64,000 bases of DNA from positions 75,145,642 to 75,209,641 of the forward strand of contig CM049306.1 of NCBI GenBank assembly GCA_026874595.1. The letters run 5' to 3'. The position numbers and the translations under genes are program-made. The number at the start of each line of letters is the position of its first letter. The first letter of the stretch is position 1. This DNA comes from Sipunculus nudus. Taxonomy: Eukaryota; Annelida; Sipuncula; Golfingiida; Sipunculidae. Below, piece after piece: positions 61,643 to 64,000 of the stretch. The notes under the pieces are model-generated. The model saw nothing but the letters and a program-made list of their open reading frames with translations. It made no database searches and was not told where the DNA came from.

Positions 61643-62086
61643 GTATGATATCACTTCATGAATATTCATAGATCACCATGGTATTTAAAATAATATTTGT
61701 GCTTCTGATAAAAATGTGTAAAAAAGCACTGGTCTTATGTTAACGTATATTTCATGTGAATTATTTATTTTTAATAATCTTTCTTTTTTTTTATTAAAAA
61801 TCATAATAGCATTTATCATTTATCAATTCAAATATTAAAGTGATCCCAACACGAGTAATAACAGGCCCTTGGTGGGTTTGACTGCTTGAGATGTAAAGGA
61901 GTTTCCTAGTGCCATAAACTAAGAGTTTCCTAATGCCATAAACTAAACTGATAAATCTGTCTCATATGAATAATTTGACCTTCTGTGTGTTTAGGGAATG
62001 TCTGTAAATGATACCTGTTATGTAAATACCCTGACCATCAAAAAGAAGTAAGATTCAGGTAAAATTATATGCTCTTTCTCTTCCAG
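61643..62086 (+). other. Intron 4
   Basis: 444 bp, GTATGA...CTTCCAG. It contains a two-copy 24-bp tandem repeat at 61899-61946 and nothing else of note. Confidence 0.6.
61899..61946. repeat. Two tandem 24-bp copies
   Basis: GAGTTTCCTA(G/A)TGCCATAAACTAA occurs twice head to tail, with one difference. Confidence 0.93.
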
Positions 62087-62137
62087 AAAATTTTTCCTAT
62101 TCAGCAGTGAAGAAAGATTACACAAGACCCAAAAAAG
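62087..62137 (+). CDS. Plus-strand gene, coding exon 5 (51 nt)
   Basis: Acceptor GCTCTTTCTCTTCCAG (strong pyrimidine tract), donor AAAAAG|GTATGT. Joined to the last G of exon 4 it reads ENFSYSAVKKDYTRPKK plus one base (phase 1 to phase 1). It is Lys/Tyr-rich like exon 4. Its length is a multiple of three, so it could be a cassette exon. Confidence 0.7.
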
Positions 62138-63708
62138 GTATGTGATTTTAATACTTTTGATAATAGAGCAGTTACACAGCCAATGATTGAAGTCCAGCTT
62201 ATATATCTGAAATGAAAATTTAATTCCACACAAATATATACATTATCCTTATTTTGAAGCAGTCATTGGTTAAAGAAGGGTCCACTTTATCCACAATGCA
62301 TTTACCCCATGTTTTGCACATAGATCTGATTCAGTTGAGCATTTGCACCCAAAGTCTGTACACTTTAGGGGAATTAATTTTAACACCCACAATAAAAGAC
62401 TACCCTCCAGACCTTAGACGGAAAAAGTTTATCTTTTTTTTTTGAGACTCTTGATTTCATTTCTGGGAAAAAGGTCCAATTGTAATTGATAACTTGTTTT
62501 GGGCATTAGAACAAGGAATATGACTGTTTTTGCCCGTATCACAGTGGCTTTCCTGCTGGGTGAACCAGGTTTCATTCTAATGGTGTTAATTAATGTTGGC
62601 TGGCCCGGGTTATGCCAGGATAGTAGGTTCTTTGAAAAAAAATTTCACCATGATACATGTGAGGGAGGTTCAAATGTTAAAATGCAGCCCTTTACATGAT
62701 TCTGAAGCCCCTGAGAAATAATTAAGTATCATCTACACCTTCACACCATTAGTGATCTGTGTCTGATGCTGTAATACTTTGTACTGTATGTCCTCCTAGT
62801 CTGAATAATGTACTGCTTTCTTGTGCTCCAATCATCACCCAATGTGTGTTATGTAATGATTTAAATGCCGTTGACACCAGAGCTTGGCTTGTGTTATATA
62901 TCACCACTGCCCTGCTGGGAAAATATTGTAATTTGCATTTCATTGTATAAATTTGAATGTTTTATAGTAATTTGCATATTCCATTTTATTTGTGGGTATG
63001 TTTCAAACTAAAAGGAGAAAGACATTTTCTGTCACTGATAGGGGTGATATATTTACATACATTAATGCCTTTAATAATATTATTGTAATCAAGTATACAT
63101 TTAAATTTCTTTATCATTTGCATTTGTGTGAGACTTTGGAAATTGGAATATATTATATATAACGACTAATAACTCTCACAAATAGTTTACCCAGCAATAT
63201 TCCCTATATTTTCTTAATATCAGTTTCATTTTTATTTTCATGTTTAAAATTGACCAATATGGTAGAGTAATAAAATTGGGTATAGATAAGGAATTCATCA
63301 GTTTTGAAATTGGTGTGAAATCCCAATTAGAAGGACTTAGTTCCGAAATTTTCTTTTATTGAGCGAAAGTCCTGCAAATACTGCTTTTCTGAATGATTAG
63401 TTAGATAACACAGATGCTTTCTATCACTAATGAAATGGCTGGTGTTATGTTATAAATTATTCTTCTGTAAACAGTATTTTCATGTAGGTTTACAGATATG
63501 AATGATTAGTCATTTAAAGCACATGCTTTTTCCCACTAACAAACTGGCTGGTATTATAAATAGCTGTGCTTGGAATATGGGAATTTTAATTTAGACTTGT
63601 ATTGCTTTCTTCTCAATACCTCACTATTTGGCCATGCTGGCTGCAAACATTATTATTTATACAGGCACCAGGCTTTAATTACTGAATATGCTTACATTTG
63701 CTTTTCAG
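62138..63708 (+). other. Intron 5
   Basis: 1.57 kb, GTATGT...GCTTTTCAG. AT-rich; no repeat or exon recognised. The short open frames at 62254-62943 have no support. Confidence 0.5.
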
Positions 63709-63726
63709 CAAGCCCAAGCTCCTCCA
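63709..63726 (+). CDS. Plus-strand gene, candidate microexon 6 (18 nt)
   Basis: Acceptor TTTGCTTTTCAG, donor TCCTCCA|GTACGT. It completes the phase-1 codon of exon 5 as GCA and reads ASPSSS plus one base, keeping phase 1. Both sites are good, but an 18-nt exon has little statistical support alone. A multiple of three suggests optional inclusion. Confidence 0.45.
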
Positions 63727-64000
63727 GTACGTAGCTGGTTTTACATTTGCATACATTTGCATACAATTTGCATAGTGCACTCTTGAATGTTATTTGCATA
63801 CAACACCCTGTTCTGTGCATCATTAGTTATTCATTTGAACCTTGGCATACTGATTGCTGTATAAATTCCATTTAATGCTTACTGCTTTAATGCTTAACCT
63901 TGCTATGTGTGTTTGTGTGTGTCTCAGTGATTGGTCTGACCTGTTTTGCCATCATAATGATGGCTTGTCTTGGATTTTGTCTGCTTTGTGTGCATCCATG
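63727..64000 (+). other. Start of intron 6
   Basis: TTTGCATACA-type repeats near 63745-63800, and then an AT-rich end. The final 60 bp (CATCATAATGATGG...TGTGCATCC) show no clear exon. The gene continues beyond the window. Confidence 0.4.

Overview
The window reads as AT-rich, repeat-loaded animal nuclear DNA. It has long introns, very short exons, abundant microsatellites, non-autonomous transposons and a Ty3/Gypsy-class LTR retrotransposon. Nothing prokaryotic is visible: no operons, and no long ORFs outside the retroelement. The repeat style (GTCC/GTCTGTCC-rich dispersed repeats and a Gypsy element with integrase upstream of RNase H) suggests a marine invertebrate, most likely a bivalve or other lophotrochozoan. 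That assignment is inference only.

Layout. 1-7.8 kb is a repeat nest. A minisatellite of roughly 46-60 bp units is interrupted by a rolling-circle-like element (367-1168) and followed by a (TA)n tract. A complete LTR element (1871-7609) sits inside that tract. It has two 1116-bp LTRs differing at five aligned positions, an intact Gag-protease-integrase ORF, a deletion of the reverse transcriptase core, and an RNase H remnant. A second short minisatellite block follows. 7.8-30 kb has no gene I can support firmly. It carries a second copy of the first rolling-circle-like element (13863-17000) split by a 2.1-kb hAT-like element with a perfect 8-bp target duplication, a two-copy 230-bp tandem duplication, and a second rolling-circle-like family (28.45-29.18 kb).

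From 30 kb two probable genes diverge. A minus-strand first coding exon lies at 30037-30320. A plus-strand gene begins at 33002 and runs off the right end; six of its exons are proposed here (79, 41, 54, 151, 51 and 18 nt). All junctions have GT/AG sites and the reading phases join without a break. The deduced partial protein (about 131 residues) is Ser/Lys/Pro-rich, probably disordered, and not recognised. Its introns hold degenerate tandem repeats, a third rolling-circle-like family, the minus-strand 3' end of a fourth, an imperfect foldback at 42.67 kb and a near-perfect 74-bp-arm inverted repeat at 54.08 kb.

The most notable observations are these: a recently inserted LTR element whose coding capacity is already broken, with a Gmr1-like domain order; a set of dispersed repeat families sharing a 3' terminus (hairpin, then CTAGT) and, for two of them, internal motifs; and two foldbacks that each lie shortly upstream of a very small exon. 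I found no evidence for a wholly new biological system. All gene models outside the retroelement are ab initio and untested.
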